64,000 nucleotides of DNA from Vicingaceae bacterium (GCA_018402765.1 JAGYIE010000001.1:620001-684000); one strand, 5' to 3'; positions 43,875-52,888 are shown, numbered from the stretch's first letter. Made by a program: numbers and translations. Notes: generated from the sequence alone by a model not told the origin.

Positions 43875-44120
43875 CCCATCATTTACAAAGCCTTCCAAAC
43901 TATTGTGTTCTTTAATGATTTCTCTCTTCTGAATCGAACAAATTACGATCACGAAGTGGTTTTGCTCTTAAATTGACTTGTAACTCGTAACGTCATCATA
44001 AGAAACGTAAGGTGTTAAATCAGCAAATTTCCAAATACAATATTTAAGATTTTGCTTAAAAACAGGAGCCATAGATGCTGCACGATAAATCGCAAATGCT
44101 AAGTTTATTAGAATACTCAT
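43875..44120 (-). pseudogene. Possible decayed gene
   Basis: An ATG at 44120 opens a 50-codon frame (AIYRAASMAPVFKQNLKYCI) that stops at 43968. Joining to a second frame gives YELQVNLRAKPLRDRNLFDS, then further short shifts reach the 43875 region. The run of protein-like phrases in successive frames suggests one frameshifted gene. No family recognised. Confidence 0.3.
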
Positions 44121-44266
44121 ATATTTTATGCAAGTAGCTGTTTTATCAGCTTCCCATTTTTTGTGATGCGCAATGATGCTTTTTCACTTTGTTATCATAA
44201 AAAGAGTGGAATCCTAAGATTTATCATCAATAGTGCAGGCTTTCTACACCATTGATGATAGTTAAT

Positions 44267-44668
44267 TCAGATTGTTTTGCAGCTTTCTTTATAATTATTA
44301 CTTGATATGCTACAAGCTTTTTTCTTGCCATCGTCATAAGTGATGATTATTCTGCTGTCCCCTGACATTTGCACATTAGAAACACCAGAACTTTCAGCTG
44401 TTGTGCATTTTTCCGTGTAATTACTATTGCTTACACTACACACTTTTAATTTACCTGTCTTGTATAGTATCGCAACTTTGGTAGTACCAATGCTTGCTAA
44501 TGCAACACCTGAACTTTCAACTGTTTTACAGTTTTCAGAATAATTGCTCCCGCTTAGAGTACAAATCTTCAAGCGACCGCCACTTTCTACATTTGTCACT
44601 TTCTGAGCATTTGCCATTCCAAATGACAGCAACATTGTTGCTATTACCATTAATTTAATTGTTTTCAT
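44267..44668 (-). CDS. Secreted protein with three Cys-pair repeats
   Basis: 133 residues from the ATG at 44668; an upstream Met at 44758 would put the signal peptide internally. Signal: LMVIATMLLSFGMANAQ. The mature protein has three copies of a roughly 36-residue unit, each ending Cys-x-[LVI]-S-x-[SN]-N-Y-x-E-x-Cys (CTLSGSNYSENC, CSVSNSNYTEKC, CSISSNNYKESC), so each repeat probably has its own disulfide. Unknown role, periplasmic or extracellular. Confidence 0.65.
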   Translation of the reverse strand: MKTIKLMVIATMLLSFGMANAQKVTNVESGGRLKICTLSGSNYSENCKTVESSGVALASIGTTKVAILYKTGKLKVCSVSNSNYTEKCTTAESSGVSNVQMSGDSRIIITYDDGKKKACSISSNNYKESCKTI

Positions 44669-45425
44669 TTTATTACGATTTAATTTTGTTCCTACACGTA
44701 AGGCTTTTCGGGTTAATCCCTGTTTTTTTAAGTAGAAAATAGTTAATATATTATTCAAAAATATGGAACTCCAGACGCATTAAGATTGAGTAATTGGTTC
44801 AAGTTTGAACTTTCTACCAACTTCTATGATAGTAAATCACTTAAATAAAAAGGATTCTAAAAAAACGTACGCTTGTAAGTTGAAAATAAAATTCATAACC
44901 CCATAAATTGTTTGATAGCGTAATAATTGCTCATTAATTATTTTACTTGGATTATTGATTAGGTTTTTCGCTGCTAAATTCTTTTAAAGAATCTACATAA
45001 CTGCTTTAAACACATTTTCATTAGAAATTATCCAACATTTTCAATTGGTAAAGTATGTATCATAAAGTGATTGCACTCTGTTAATCATGACAAGTTCTTT
45101 TTCTGAAATGATTTGATAATTCTTGTATTTCAACTATCCTTATAAATCTATCTTAATAAAACGACTAATACGTATTGCTAATATAAACTTATTAACAGAA
45201 TGTTACATTATATACCAAATGTTTAAAATAGAAAAAGCTGGGCTAGCCCCAATTTTTAATTTGTCTTTTTAAACCTATATATGCAATAGATCTATTTTTA
45301 AATCCTTTAATAGGCTTAAGAAAAACTAAGGAATGAGCTTGTAATCAAGCTAAACCTATTTGCATCATAATTAGAATTTTACTCAACAGTATTGTTTGGA
45401 GTAAGCTAATATCTGCCAATACGAG
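44669..45425. other. 757-base interval without a gene
   Basis: AT-rich. It holds GTTCAA-GT-TTGAAC at 44797-44810 and a perfect ten-base palindrome GGGCTAGCCC at 45240-45249 flanked by A and T runs, which could end transcription in either direction. No credible frame on either strand. Confidence 0.45.
44797..44810. promoter_or_regulatory. GTTCAA-N2-TTGAAC palindrome, copy b
   Basis: Perfect six-base arms with spacer GT, 128 bases before the 44668 start codon. Confidence 0.4.
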
Positions 45426-46100
45426 TTACTCCATAGAAAACCGAAATTTGTATTTCTCCGAATCAAAGAAGACAGAATGACGATATGCTGTATTAGTCGA
45501 TTCAACAATAGTCAAAATTACTTCTCCTTCTTTAAGTTCTTGAGGAAAACTCTGATATAAATTGTGTTCTCCATAATATTCCCATCGATATGGAATAATA
45601 ATGGTATCATACCTGTTCTCAAAAAGAGCTAATTCCGAAAAACCCGTATAACACATTTGATCCAATTTCCTTGACCCTATACCTATAACGAATATAGGAA
45701 CTCTCATTGCTAAAGCTAATTGTTTTAATCGTCGTATCTTTTTTTCCAAATACCTCGACTTAGGTGTTAATAATCGAATATTTTTATTTGCTATTGAGTT
45801 AATATTATCAATTACTATAATGTCAAAATGCTCATGTTCAGATCTGTTTAGAATAAACTCGATAATGTTATCAATACATCTTTCTTTTAAAAAATGTGTG
45901 TTGGCTTGCTTTTGATGTTGCTCCCTTCCTGAGGAATCATCGATCAAATCGATAGTGTTGAGATTAAGAAAGAGAGGTTTTTTATTATTAATCTCTAATA
46001 AACTTAATACCAAACACGTAGATCCCATCTTTGGTCTTCCTGTAATTAATGTTAAATGACCTGGTGAAAAGATTGTATCAAAATAATTCATTTTAATCAT
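45426..46100 (-). CDS. DnaB-like RecA-fold protein with a degenerate Walker A
   Basis: 224 residues. The layout copies the DnaB helicase C-terminal domain: GHLTLITGRPKMGSTCLVLS stands where DnaB has GRPSMGKT, FDIIVIDNINSI where it has the Walker B, and EKKIRRLKQLALAMRVPIFV where it has the SLK-LAKEL helix. The invariant Walker A lysine is replaced (MGST at 25-28), so ATP hydrolysis is doubtful. The N-terminal DnaB domain is absent. It could be a decoy, inhibitor or structural relative of the replicative helicase. A second Met (codon 4) is an equal start. Confidence 0.55.
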   Translation of the reverse strand: MIKMNYFDTIFSPGHLTLITGRPKMGSTCLVLSLLEINNKKPLFLNLNTIDLIDDSSGREQHQKQANTHFLKERCIDNIIEFILNRSEHEHFDIIVIDNINSIANKNIRLLTPKSRYLEKKIRRLKQLALAMRVPIFVIGIGSRKLDQMCYTGFSELALFENRYDTIIIPYRWEYYGEHNLYQSFPQELKEGEVILTIVESTNTAYRHSVFFDSEKYKFRFSME

Positions 46101-46250
46101 GTTTTATAAATAGTGATAAACTTTAAATACAAAGTAGTTAGGTACAATAAGCATCTATATAACTTAAAAGTAATTAGAGCGTATTAACAAATCATTGCAG
46201 CGGCCTAATAGTATTTGTTCATTATGTAAGGATTTTGATAAACTTTCATT

Positions 46251-46679
46251 TTAAATAGAAAAAAAATATCCACTATTCTTTATAACTTCTAAAATGACCC
46301 TTATATAATTTTTGAAACTTTCATTCATATATTCAATTATAAATCCATTTACCTTAAATGCATCTAGCGAAAATTCATGATTATTTTGGAAGGAACTATC
46401 TAATTCTTCAAATACAGAAGAACTCTTTATTGCAGCGAATAGTACTTCACGGTCATTCTTCAAAGATTCATGAATAACATCAGATACGAGGTAAAATTCA
46501 TCTCTTTTTAAAGTATCATTACCAAACGTAAAAGCTGAACCATTAGTGGCTATAGCCTTTAACATACTTTCTTTATTGTGCTTGAAATTAGGAAACTGAA
46601 TTGTCAGATCGCTTTCTAATGTTTGAGCATACGCAGAATCTAAAATAATAAAAAATAAGAGGAATAAACTACGCTTCAT
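46251..46679 (-). CDS. Secreted DUF4116-like protein
   Basis: 142 residues from the ATG at 46679 (MKRSLFLLFFIILDSAYAQ signal); an upstream Met at 46712 is less likely. Repeats of the DUF4116 type: FKHNKESMLKAIATNGSAF, LKNDREVLFAAIKSSSVFEE, FKNYIRVILEVIKNSG, each a helix pair. DUF4116 function is unknown; export of such a protein is notable. Confidence 0.6.
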   Translation of the reverse strand: MKRSLFLLFFIILDSAYAQTLESDLTIQFPNFKHNKESMLKAIATNGSAFTFGNDTLKRDEFYLVSDVIHESLKNDREVLFAAIKSSSVFEELDSSFQNNHEFSLDAFKVNGFIIEYMNESFKNYIRVILEVIKNSGYFFSI

Positions 46680-46878
46680 ATAGAATGTATTTGGAAGTAT
46701 AACTAAGAACACCTGTTTATAATGCTTAAGAATTTTAGCTTTTGCGACTTGTAATTCAACTCAACCAAAACCGCAGACCTTAACATGTCCACTATTACTT
46801 CTGGAATTGAACTATTGTAGCACAAACATTTGTTGCACAACATTACTTATCTTGTAATATGTTATTTCAAAATAATGA

Positions 46879-46892
46879 GTTCGATTTTGAAC
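46879..46892. promoter_or_regulatory. GTTCGA-N2-TTGAAC palindrome, copy c
   Basis: One mismatch (G for A) from the perfect arms; spacer TT. Confidence 0.35.
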
Positions 46893-46980
46893 TTCTAATT
46901 TTTAAGATTTAAAACACCCTTTTTTTGGTTGCTTCATTGTTTAAAATTTGAACAGTTTAATTATAGATAAATTTTATACT

Positions 46981-46994
46981 GTTCAATTTTGAAC
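46981..46994. promoter_or_regulatory. GTTCAA-N2-TTGAAC palindrome, copy d
   Basis: Perfect six-base arms with spacer TT, 35 bases before the 47030 start. Confidence 0.45.
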
Positions 46995-47029
46995 CCGAAA
47001 TAAAACTTCCTTATCAGTACATTTATTTC

Positions 47030-47758
47030 ATGAGATATTCTATGATATTATTTATATTAACCTGCTTTCAAGCCATTGGTCAAGAGCAAATTCAAGTAGG
47101 AGATTCGGTTAGAATTAATAAAAAAGGAAATGAAATTACCCTTTGCCCGAATACGGAATACGCATTTAATGAAGACACGGCCGTTTTTAATGAAATCATT
47201 AATAACATACCTGAGATTTTGAGTGAATATCCTATTCATCCTTCTACATTAAATTACTGCTCTGTGGCTTACGATACCTTACGGAATGAAAGTTTACATA
47301 TCGATTTTACAACAGTCGGCATCAACACCTATTTTAGTTACTACGCGCACAACCTTTCATTAAGAAACAAATCAAAACCTAGTTACAAAATAGATCGAGC
47401 TACATTATATGAATCTTTTCAATTACTTATTGACCTTTATAATTATTGTAGGATGACGAATGGCTTTGCAGCCATCAGTCAGAGAGCACCTGCTATAATA
47501 GAGTATTATATATTTTATAAAAGTGACGATAGTGACGTGTCTGCCTACAAAATTGACAAACAACGCGAATATTTTCTCCAATATTTACAACAGTTCATCT
47601 ATGATGAAACTACTAACAATTATTCATTTAGCGATACGAAAAGAAAGAATGCAGGGGTATATATTAAAGAAAAAATAGAAAAGCTGGACCATTTACTCAC
47701 CAATAAGTTTTACCTTTCAAGTGTTCAAAAATTTGAAGTCGAAATGCTTAAACAATAA
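47030..47758 (+). CDS. Secreted hypothetical protein
   Basis: 242 residues, signal peptide SMILFILTCFQAIGQ. No family recognised. The mature part has a helical middle (ATLYESFQLLIDLYNYCRMT) and a Lys-rich C-terminus. Followed after 10 bases by the 47769 gene on the same strand, so they form a unit. Confidence 0.55.
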   Translation: MRYSMILFILTCFQAIGQEQIQVGDSVRINKKGNEITLCPNTEYAFNEDTAVFNEIINNIPEILSEYPIHPSTLNYCSVAYDTLRNESLHIDFTTVGINTYFSYYAHNLSLRNKSKPSYKIDRATLYESFQLLIDLYNYCRMTNGFAAISQRAPAIIEYYIFYKSDDSDVSAYKIDKQREYFLQYLQQFIYDETTNNYSFSDTKRKNAGVYIKEKIEKLDHLLTNKFYLSSVQKFEVEMLKQ

Positions 47759-47768
47759 CCAAAACTAA

Positions 47769-48809
47769 ATGGACTACCTTATACATGATTTAATCTCTAA
47801 ATCGAGATTAAGTCTTAAAACTAAGCCTGATTGTGATAAACTATCCCACTATATTTTTGAAGAAATAAATGAAAATATAAGCCCACAAACCTTAAGAAGA
47901 ATTCTAGGACTAGTAAAAACAACAACTAAACCTACATTGAATACCCTAGATATACTCTCAAGATATATTGGTTTCGATAGCTATAACAGTTATATACTCG
48001 AAAAGGGGAATCAACATATTTATCCTGTAAATATCCAACTTATTACCATGTTGTTCAGAACACCTTTACAGGAAGTGAATCAAAATGGCATTAGCCAGTT
48101 ATTTAGGACAATCTCTAAATATATCTACGACTGCCCTGAAATTATAGCGCAACTGGACGATGAGACCATCAGTCAAGAAACCTTTAGGTATTATTTTATA
48201 GAGCGTTACCCTGCATATGATTTATATAATCATGGACTTGACGCAGTATTAAATAAAATGAAAGCAACTTACAAGGAGGATCATTGGTTCCAATTATTCA
48301 TTGATAGCACACTCCTATTATGTAAATCTTCATCCATAACAAAAAAAGGTTTCATTAACCAATACAGTAGTTTCTCTGAAAAGCCAACCAAAGATGTACA
48401 TCCATTTCTTATAGGGCGCTACTTCGGTATGAATTACATAATTGATGAAAGAAAAAAGGAGAGAAAAAAAATTCAGGAAGAGGTAATTAATATATTTTCT
48501 GGCAATGAGACTTCTCCTTTGAACAAATTTTGTATTCTACTAACTTATGTTGAATTTTTGATTTACACCAAATCATATCGTCATGGCTTTGAGCTTATTG
48601 AAAAGTACTGGAATCATAAAATTGTACTAGCTGATTGGATGGATTATGGGTATAAAGAAGTAATCAAAGTATTTCATTTTATTTGCCTATTTAATATCGG
48701 CAATCCAATTGATGCGAAAGGTGTTGAAAGAACAATTAACCTAGATGCCATTCCCTTTTATTTTAAGCAGCACTATTCGAATATACTTAAAAAAGAAAAA
48801 CACAATTGA
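47769..48809 (+). CDS. Bacteroidota protein with N-terminal HTH-like segment
   Basis: 346 residues, soluble. Residues 1-75 (NISPQTLRRILGLVKTTTKP, TLDILSRYIGFDSYNSYI) match a helical N-terminal block that recurs in Bacteroidota proteins and looks like a DNA-binding or domain-initiating helix set. The remainder is all-helical, possibly repeat-like. It is a candidate to read the GTTCAA palindromes of the island, but there is no direct evidence. Confidence 0.5.
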   Translation: MDYLIHDLISKSRLSLKTKPDCDKLSHYIFEEINENISPQTLRRILGLVKTTTKPTLNTLDILSRYIGFDSYNSYILEKGNQHIYPVNIQLITMLFRTPLQEVNQNGISQLFRTISKYIYDCPEIIAQLDDETISQETFRYYFIERYPAYDLYNHGLDAVLNKMKATYKEDHWFQLFIDSTLLLCKSSSITKKGFINQYSSFSEKPTKDVHPFLIGRYFGMNYIIDERKKERKKIQEEVINIFSGNETSPLNKFCILLTYVEFLIYTKSYRHGFELIEKYWNHKIVLADWMDYGYKEVIKVFHFICLFNIGNPIDAKGVERTINLDAIPFYFKQHYSNILKKEKHN

Positions 48810-48831
48810 ACAATAAAATTTACCACCCAAA

Positions 48832-49554
48832 CTAATCCTCTAAAATGATAATAAGATCAGTTCTGTCGATTTCATTAGTAATGCTATTAGTGATTTTAGC
48901 ATCGACAACCATATCCCCAAATTCGTCAAAATAAAAATCGCCCTCAATTGAAACATAACCTTCTTCTTTAGGAAATTTTATAAGTATGCTCCCTGTATAA
49001 TCCTTAAAGTTAGGATGTAGTATAGCGTTAAACTGGTCGATAGTAAAATCAGCTATTTCATAGGAATCTATGCAATCCTCGCACTTAATAGCTGTTATAT
49101 TATATTCTCCTTCGTATAACCTTCCCTTTTTATAATAGATCAATTCTTCATTTTCATTGAAGTCAAATCGAATCTTATTATTATTCCCGGGATCTAAAAA
49201 GTAAGCAGATTTAAAAGTAAACCAATCAATTAACAATTTGCCTCTTATCGAATCTGTTTCTTCGATTATACTGTAGACAGTACCATCTAAAAAGTTCACT
49301 TTAGTCGCAATAAGACGCATAGCATATGACTCATTATCTATAAAATGTACTAATCCTTCAGCACTACAGCTAAAAATTCCAATATCAACTGTAGCAGGGT
49401 TATATTCAAACTTAATCTCACTACTCTTGCTATCATTAAAAAAATAAGACTTAGACAAATCGTCAGCAAAATATTGCTTTAGATAAGGCCTAATAGCATA
49501 ATCGGCAACACATAATGCGATAATAACAGCAAGCCCTAGTATCATTTTTCTCAT
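48832..49554 (-). CDS. Hypothetical exported or membrane-anchored protein
   Basis: 240 residues, hydrophobic start (MILGLAVIIALCVADYAI) that may be an anchor. The mature part is acidic with beta-rich phrases (IRFDFNENEELIYYKKGRLY) and a single Cys pair (IKCEDC). Unknown family. It is the last island gene, ending 44 bases before the right repeat. Confidence 0.5.
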   Translation of the reverse strand: MRKMILGLAVIIALCVADYAIRPYLKQYFADDLSKSYFFNDSKSSEIKFEYNPATVDIGIFSCSAEGLVHFIDNESYAMRLIATKVNFLDGTVYSIIEETDSIRGKLLIDWFTFKSAYFLDPGNNNKIRFDFNENEELIYYKKGRLYEGEYNITAIKCEDCIDSYEIADFTIDQFNAILHPNFKDYTGSILIKFPKEEGYVSIEGDFYFDEFGDMVVDAKITNSITNEIDRTDLIIILED

Positions 49555-49597
49555 ATAGCAATATTACCATATGGAAAAGTTAAAAGCAGCTTTAATT

Positions 49598-49850
49598 AGT
49601 TCATTAATTGAACCATTGGAATGGGATCTACAGCAGCAAACATACTTCCTCCAAAAATAGAACTCATGTAATTTCTATTCTTATAACTTATGGGCAACTT
49701 GATCGATATAGTAAATAAATCGTCAGAAACTGCTGTAATTCTAGCTGTACTTCTGCGGTACATGGGAGACCAATTATAGCCGTATTTAAAAAGTATGGGC
49801 AAGCCTAGGAATCGCTGTCCGATTTTCATTAGTTGTTTGTAGCTCAACAT
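49598..49850 (-). pseudogene. Truncated DUF4442 gene (5' fragment)
   Basis: First 84 codons identical to the intact gene at 36710-37270. The reading then runs out of homology at 49598 and hits a stop at once. Missing about 100 C-terminal residues. It is the severed part at the right island border. Confidence 0.9.
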
Positions 49851-49933
49851 GAATTATTTTTTAGTTTAAATAATGACAACTTATGACAATAACTGTTCAA
49901 AAAAGCCGCCAATCATAGCTTCATGATCAATAA
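49598..49933. repeat. 336-bp direct repeat bounding the 12-kb island, right copy
   Basis: Same as 37018-37353. In this copy the peptidase C-terminus is part of the complete gene. Confidence 0.93.
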
Positions 49934-50561
49934 AATGAATTTCATAAATCCAAAAACGAGTATTCCCATTTTTATCTTTATCATTCATTAATTGATGATT
50001 ATTGGGATGAATGTAATTGACTTCCTCTTCACCTTCTATCCGTTCATGAGGGAATTTACCAATCAAATGACCACAATGAATGTTTCCAAACTGCCAACCA
50101 TATTTTTGAGCGAGTTCTTGGGTATACCTATAAAAGTCTGCACCGGTTAGGGTTTCCTTGTTTTCATCATAGAATGCTTTCCCCTCCATCCAAGCGGCTT
50201 CAACGTCTTGCTTTAATTTTATTTTTTGGGAATTATTTCCAATCACATACGTCTTTCCCATATCTGCTTCCCACTCTTCAAACACAGGTCCGAAATCAAA
50301 AAATAAAATGTCATCTTCTTGAACAATTAAATTAGGAGGATTCTCTTTGTAGGGATAAAGCGTATTCGATCCTGCTCTCACGATACGTTTATGCCAATAT
50401 TGTTTGATTCCGAAAAGATCAAAAGCCAATTGAAACACATCATTATTTAATTGCTTCTCTGTTTTCCCTGCAATTACTAGTCCCTGATCGAGTATTTGTT
50501 GGAACAGCATTTCAGCTTTTTCCTCTGCTTCTCTTAATGCTTGGAGTGGAGTAATTTTCAT
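49881..50561 (-). CDS. M24-family metallopeptidase (aminopeptidase P/creatinase fold)
   Basis: 226 residues, a short catalytic-domain-only member. Metal ligands: the two Asp in ILFFDFGPVFEEWEADMGKT, His in CGHLIGKFPHE, and Glu in WIYEIHFID. Members are aminopeptidases, creatinases or non-peptidase relatives; substrate unknown. Cytoplasmic. It is complete here, while its last codons are repeated at 37301-37353. Ancestrally it preceded the DUF4442 gene with a 30-base gap. Confidence 0.85.
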   Translation of the reverse strand: MKITPLQALREAEEKAEMLFQQILDQGLVIAGKTEKQLNNDVFQLAFDLFGIKQYWHKRIVRAGSNTLYPYKENPPNLIVQEDDILFFDFGPVFEEWEADMGKTYVIGNNSQKIKLKQDVEAAWMEGKAFYDENKETLTGADFYRYTQELAQKYGWQFGNIHCGHLIGKFPHERIEGEEEVNYIHPNNHQLMNDKDKNGNTRFWIYEIHFIDHEAMIGGFFEQLLS

Positions 50562-50782
50562 ATGAACAAAAATAGTTAAGCAAATTGAGTGACAATGAAA
50601 TCAAATCACAAATTTTGGTAGAATAAAAAAGTATCAAATAACATTCTTTTCTATTCAGCGTGCAATTAAATTAAATATAGTTATCTAAACATGGTTGTAA
50701 CGAATCTGCTTACCACTGAACTTTAGCGGTAAATTACCCCATTTTACGGCAGTTCCAATACTTTTAAATCAAATCGGCTAGT

Positions 50783-51221
50783 ATGAAATTTATGAATACT
50801 TATAAATTTTTATTCTCATACACCTTTTTTTGGTTCCAAAAAAATGGGCAAGATATATATTCGGATCAACTAACTGAACAAGATGGTAACCTACCAGACT
50901 CAGAGTTATCTTTAATGACTGAGGTTTCTAAAAAAATTGAGTTTTATAAAAATACTTACGTTTTAACTTTAGAATCAGTTGAAGCAATAGAAAGGATAGC
51001 AACTCTTCTAGAACAAAATCCAACGAATAACCTAGTGGTTTCAGGTCACTAATTTTGGAAGTTTTAGTAAAAGAAGGAACCTAAAGTTATCGCTTTTGCA
51101 AACAGAAGCCATAAAAACTCATTCTATTTTTATAAAGATTTATGAATCAATAATAAAGACAAACGGATTTGGAGTTTACATTCCCATCTCGTTGGCAAAC
51201 CTTTGTTTAAACGCACAGTAA
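50783..51221 (+). pseudogene. Frameshifted OmpA C-terminal-domain gene
   Basis: The first frame (89 codons) ends in IERIATLLEQNPTNNLVVSG-H then TAA at 51050. In the frame one step over, translation continues TNFGSF, then RNLKLSLLQTEAIKTHSIFI, and finally GFGVYIPISLANLCLNAQ before TAA at 51219. These phrases line up with the OmpA peptidoglycan-binding domain (GHTD, N-x-x-LS-x-x-RA, G-x-G-x-x-P). One lost base right after the His codon would explain the break. No signal peptide of normal type is seen. Confidence 0.65.
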
Positions 51222-51331
51222 GATTTATCGATTAATTATGAAGGTAGCCACTTAGCAAGCCAAAACGAACTTTCGACTGCAAAAAAACCTCTTTTAACGA
51301 AGATTTCAAGTTAATACGCTAAGTACAATTT

Positions 51332-51339
51332 AGCTTTGC
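51332..51339 (+). promoter_or_regulatory. -7 promoter element of the OmpA/TSP3 gene
   Basis: TAGCTTTG fits TAnnTTTG. It leaves a leader of roughly 25 bases. No clear -33 TTG at the standard spacing. Confidence 0.4.
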
Positions 51340-51368
51340 ATCATAAATTATAACCAAAAATTAACCAA

Positions 51369-52829
51369 ATGAAAATAAAACTACTTGTTGCAGTTACAAT
51401 TTGCTTCATTAGTATTGCAGGGTTTGCGCAAAACAAAAAACATCAAAATAGTATTGGTCTTCAGTTCGGAACAAAAGAGTACGCAGGAGACATCGGATAT
51501 CAGTTGTATAAATTTGAAAATTTACATGCAGCATTTGGTGCAACATACAGCCGTTACATTAATCGCTCTTTCGATGCTACCTTCGGATTTTCTTATGGAC
51601 AAATGAGCGAATATAAAGACTATAGAAATTTTAGAACAAATCTGGGAGACTTCAAATTACAAGCAAAGTATAAGTTAAACAATGGATACATCCTAAAAGA
51701 GGATGCATTTTTTGCACCATTTGTATCTTTAGGTATTGGGAACTCATTTTATTCAGGTAATCATGCAGACCGCACCGTATTAAAGTTTGGATTCCCTCTT
51801 AGTTGGGGAGCAAATCTAAACTTCTCAGAACGCTTTTCTGTATCATTGAGCTCTGCATTTACCACCATGATAGATGATAAAATGGATGGCGTTGATAACA
51901 GCAATTTTTCTGATAATTGGGTGGATCGTTTCATGTTTACATCAATTGGTGCACATTACAACTTCAGTACAGGAAAAGATACGGATGGTGACGGAATTAA
52001 AGATAAAGATGATGAGTGTCCAGAAGAAGCAGGAACTATCGAAAATGGTGGATGTCCTGATGCTGATGGTGACGGTGTTGTTGATAAGCTAGATGCTTGT
52101 CCAACTGCCATTGGTACTGCTGCTTTAGGTGGTTGTCCTGATACTGACGGTGACGGTGTGGCTGACAAAGACGATACCTGTCCTGGCGTGAAAGGATTAG
52201 CAAATTTAGGCGGATGTCCTGACTCTGATGGTGATGGTATTGCTGATAAAGATGATGCTTGTCCGAATGTTACAGGTGTACCTGAATTCAATGGATGCAT
52301 AGATACTGACAAAGATGGTATCGCTGATCATGAAGATACGTGTCCAAACATTGCAGGTTCTAAAGAAATGAACGGTTGCCCTGATACAGATAATGATGGA
52401 ATCGCTGACAACTTAGACAAGTGTCCTACAGTTGCGGGTATTGCTGCAAACAAAGGTTGTCCCGAAATTAAGAAAGAAGATGCTAAAGTAATGGAAATGG
52501 CCATGAAAGGATTATTCTTTGAGTCAGGTTCTGCAAAAATTAAAGCTTCTTCACTAAAAGTGTTAGACAATATCGCAAATGTGATGACTGCCAATAAATC
52601 ATACAATTTAATGATCGAAGGTCACACAGATTCTCAAGGGAATGTAGATAAAAACTTAGCGCTTTCAAAAGATAGAGCTAAAGCTGCAAAAGACTATTTA
52701 ATTTCTAAAGGAATAGATGCTAGTAGATTAAATTCAGAAGGTTATGGAATTACTAAGCCAGTGGCTGATAATAAAACAGCTGCAGGAAGAGCACAAAACA
52801 GACGTGTTGAGTTTAATATTAAATTCTAA
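51369..52829 (+). CDS. OmpA-family outer-membrane protein with thrombospondin type 3 repeats
   Basis: 486 residues. Signal peptide (VAVTICFISIAGFAQ), an N-terminal beta-barrel of about 180 residues, a linker of TSP3 calcium-binding repeats (about 203-375; repeated D-x-D-x-D-G-[IV]-x-D-x-x-D-x-C-P units), and a C-terminal OmpA domain with IEGHTDSQGNVDKNLALSKD and YGITKPVADN. It joins the outer membrane to peptidoglycan. Strong hairpin terminator directly after. A frameshifted OmpA-domain gene lies just upstream. Confidence 0.93.
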   Translation: MKIKLLVAVTICFISIAGFAQNKKHQNSIGLQFGTKEYAGDIGYQLYKFENLHAAFGATYSRYINRSFDATFGFSYGQMSEYKDYRNFRTNLGDFKLQAKYKLNNGYILKEDAFFAPFVSLGIGNSFYSGNHADRTVLKFGFPLSWGANLNFSERFSVSLSSAFTTMIDDKMDGVDNSNFSDNWVDRFMFTSIGAHYNFSTGKDTDGDGIKDKDDECPEEAGTIENGGCPDADGDGVVDKLDACPTAIGTAALGGCPDTDGDGVADKDDTCPGVKGLANLGGCPDSDGDGIADKDDACPNVTGVPEFNGCIDTDKDGIADHEDTCPNIAGSKEMNGCPDTDNDGIADNLDKCPTVAGIAANKGCPEIKKEDAKVMEMAMKGLFFESGSAKIKASSLKVLDNIANVMTANKSYNLMIEGHTDSQGNVDKNLALSKDRAKAAKDYLISKGIDASRLNSEGYGITKPVADNKTAAGRAQNRRVEFNIKF

Positions 52830-52854
52830 AACGTAGAGATATCGACCAAAACTC

Positions 52855-52888
52855 TAAAAGAGCGCCCTCAAAAGGGGCGCTTTTTTTT
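52855..52888 (+). terminator. Terminator of the OmpA/TSP3 gene
   Basis: GC-rich stem AGCGCCC / GGGCGCT (52861-52867 and 52875-52881) followed by a T run. Confidence 0.88.

Larger units (their letters stand above)
46680..47029. other. Divergent intergenic region with TTGAAC motifs
   Basis: Between the 46679 and 47030 starts. Besides the two palindromes below, AAAATTTGAACAGT (46943-46956) and ACTGTTCAATTTT (46978-46990) form a long imperfect inverted repeat around a 21-base AT-rich loop, just before the 47030 gene. Confidence 0.45.
37354..49597. mobile_element. 12.2-kb accessory island of orphan genes inserted between DUF4442 and M24 peptidase genes
   Basis: Everything between the two 336-bp repeats. 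Removing it with one repeat copy restores the gene order peptidase, 30-base gap, DUF4442 without a scar. It carries about 14 genes on both strands, mostly short secreted, lipoprotein or unknown, and no integrase, transposase or relaxase. Entry by single crossover of a circular molecule carrying the 336 bp is one explanation; an integrase acting from elsewhere is another. Confidence 0.75.

Noticed and set aside
45232-45262. GGGCTAGCCC hairpin as a gene terminator
   Set aside because: It lies about 165 bases beyond the nearest stop codon and arms beyond the ten-base core do not pair well; noted only in the interval entry.
51961-52470. CRISPR-like or simple repeat array
   Set aside because: The repeated DNA encodes the thrombospondin type 3 repeats of the OmpA protein; it is coding, not spaced by unique spacers.
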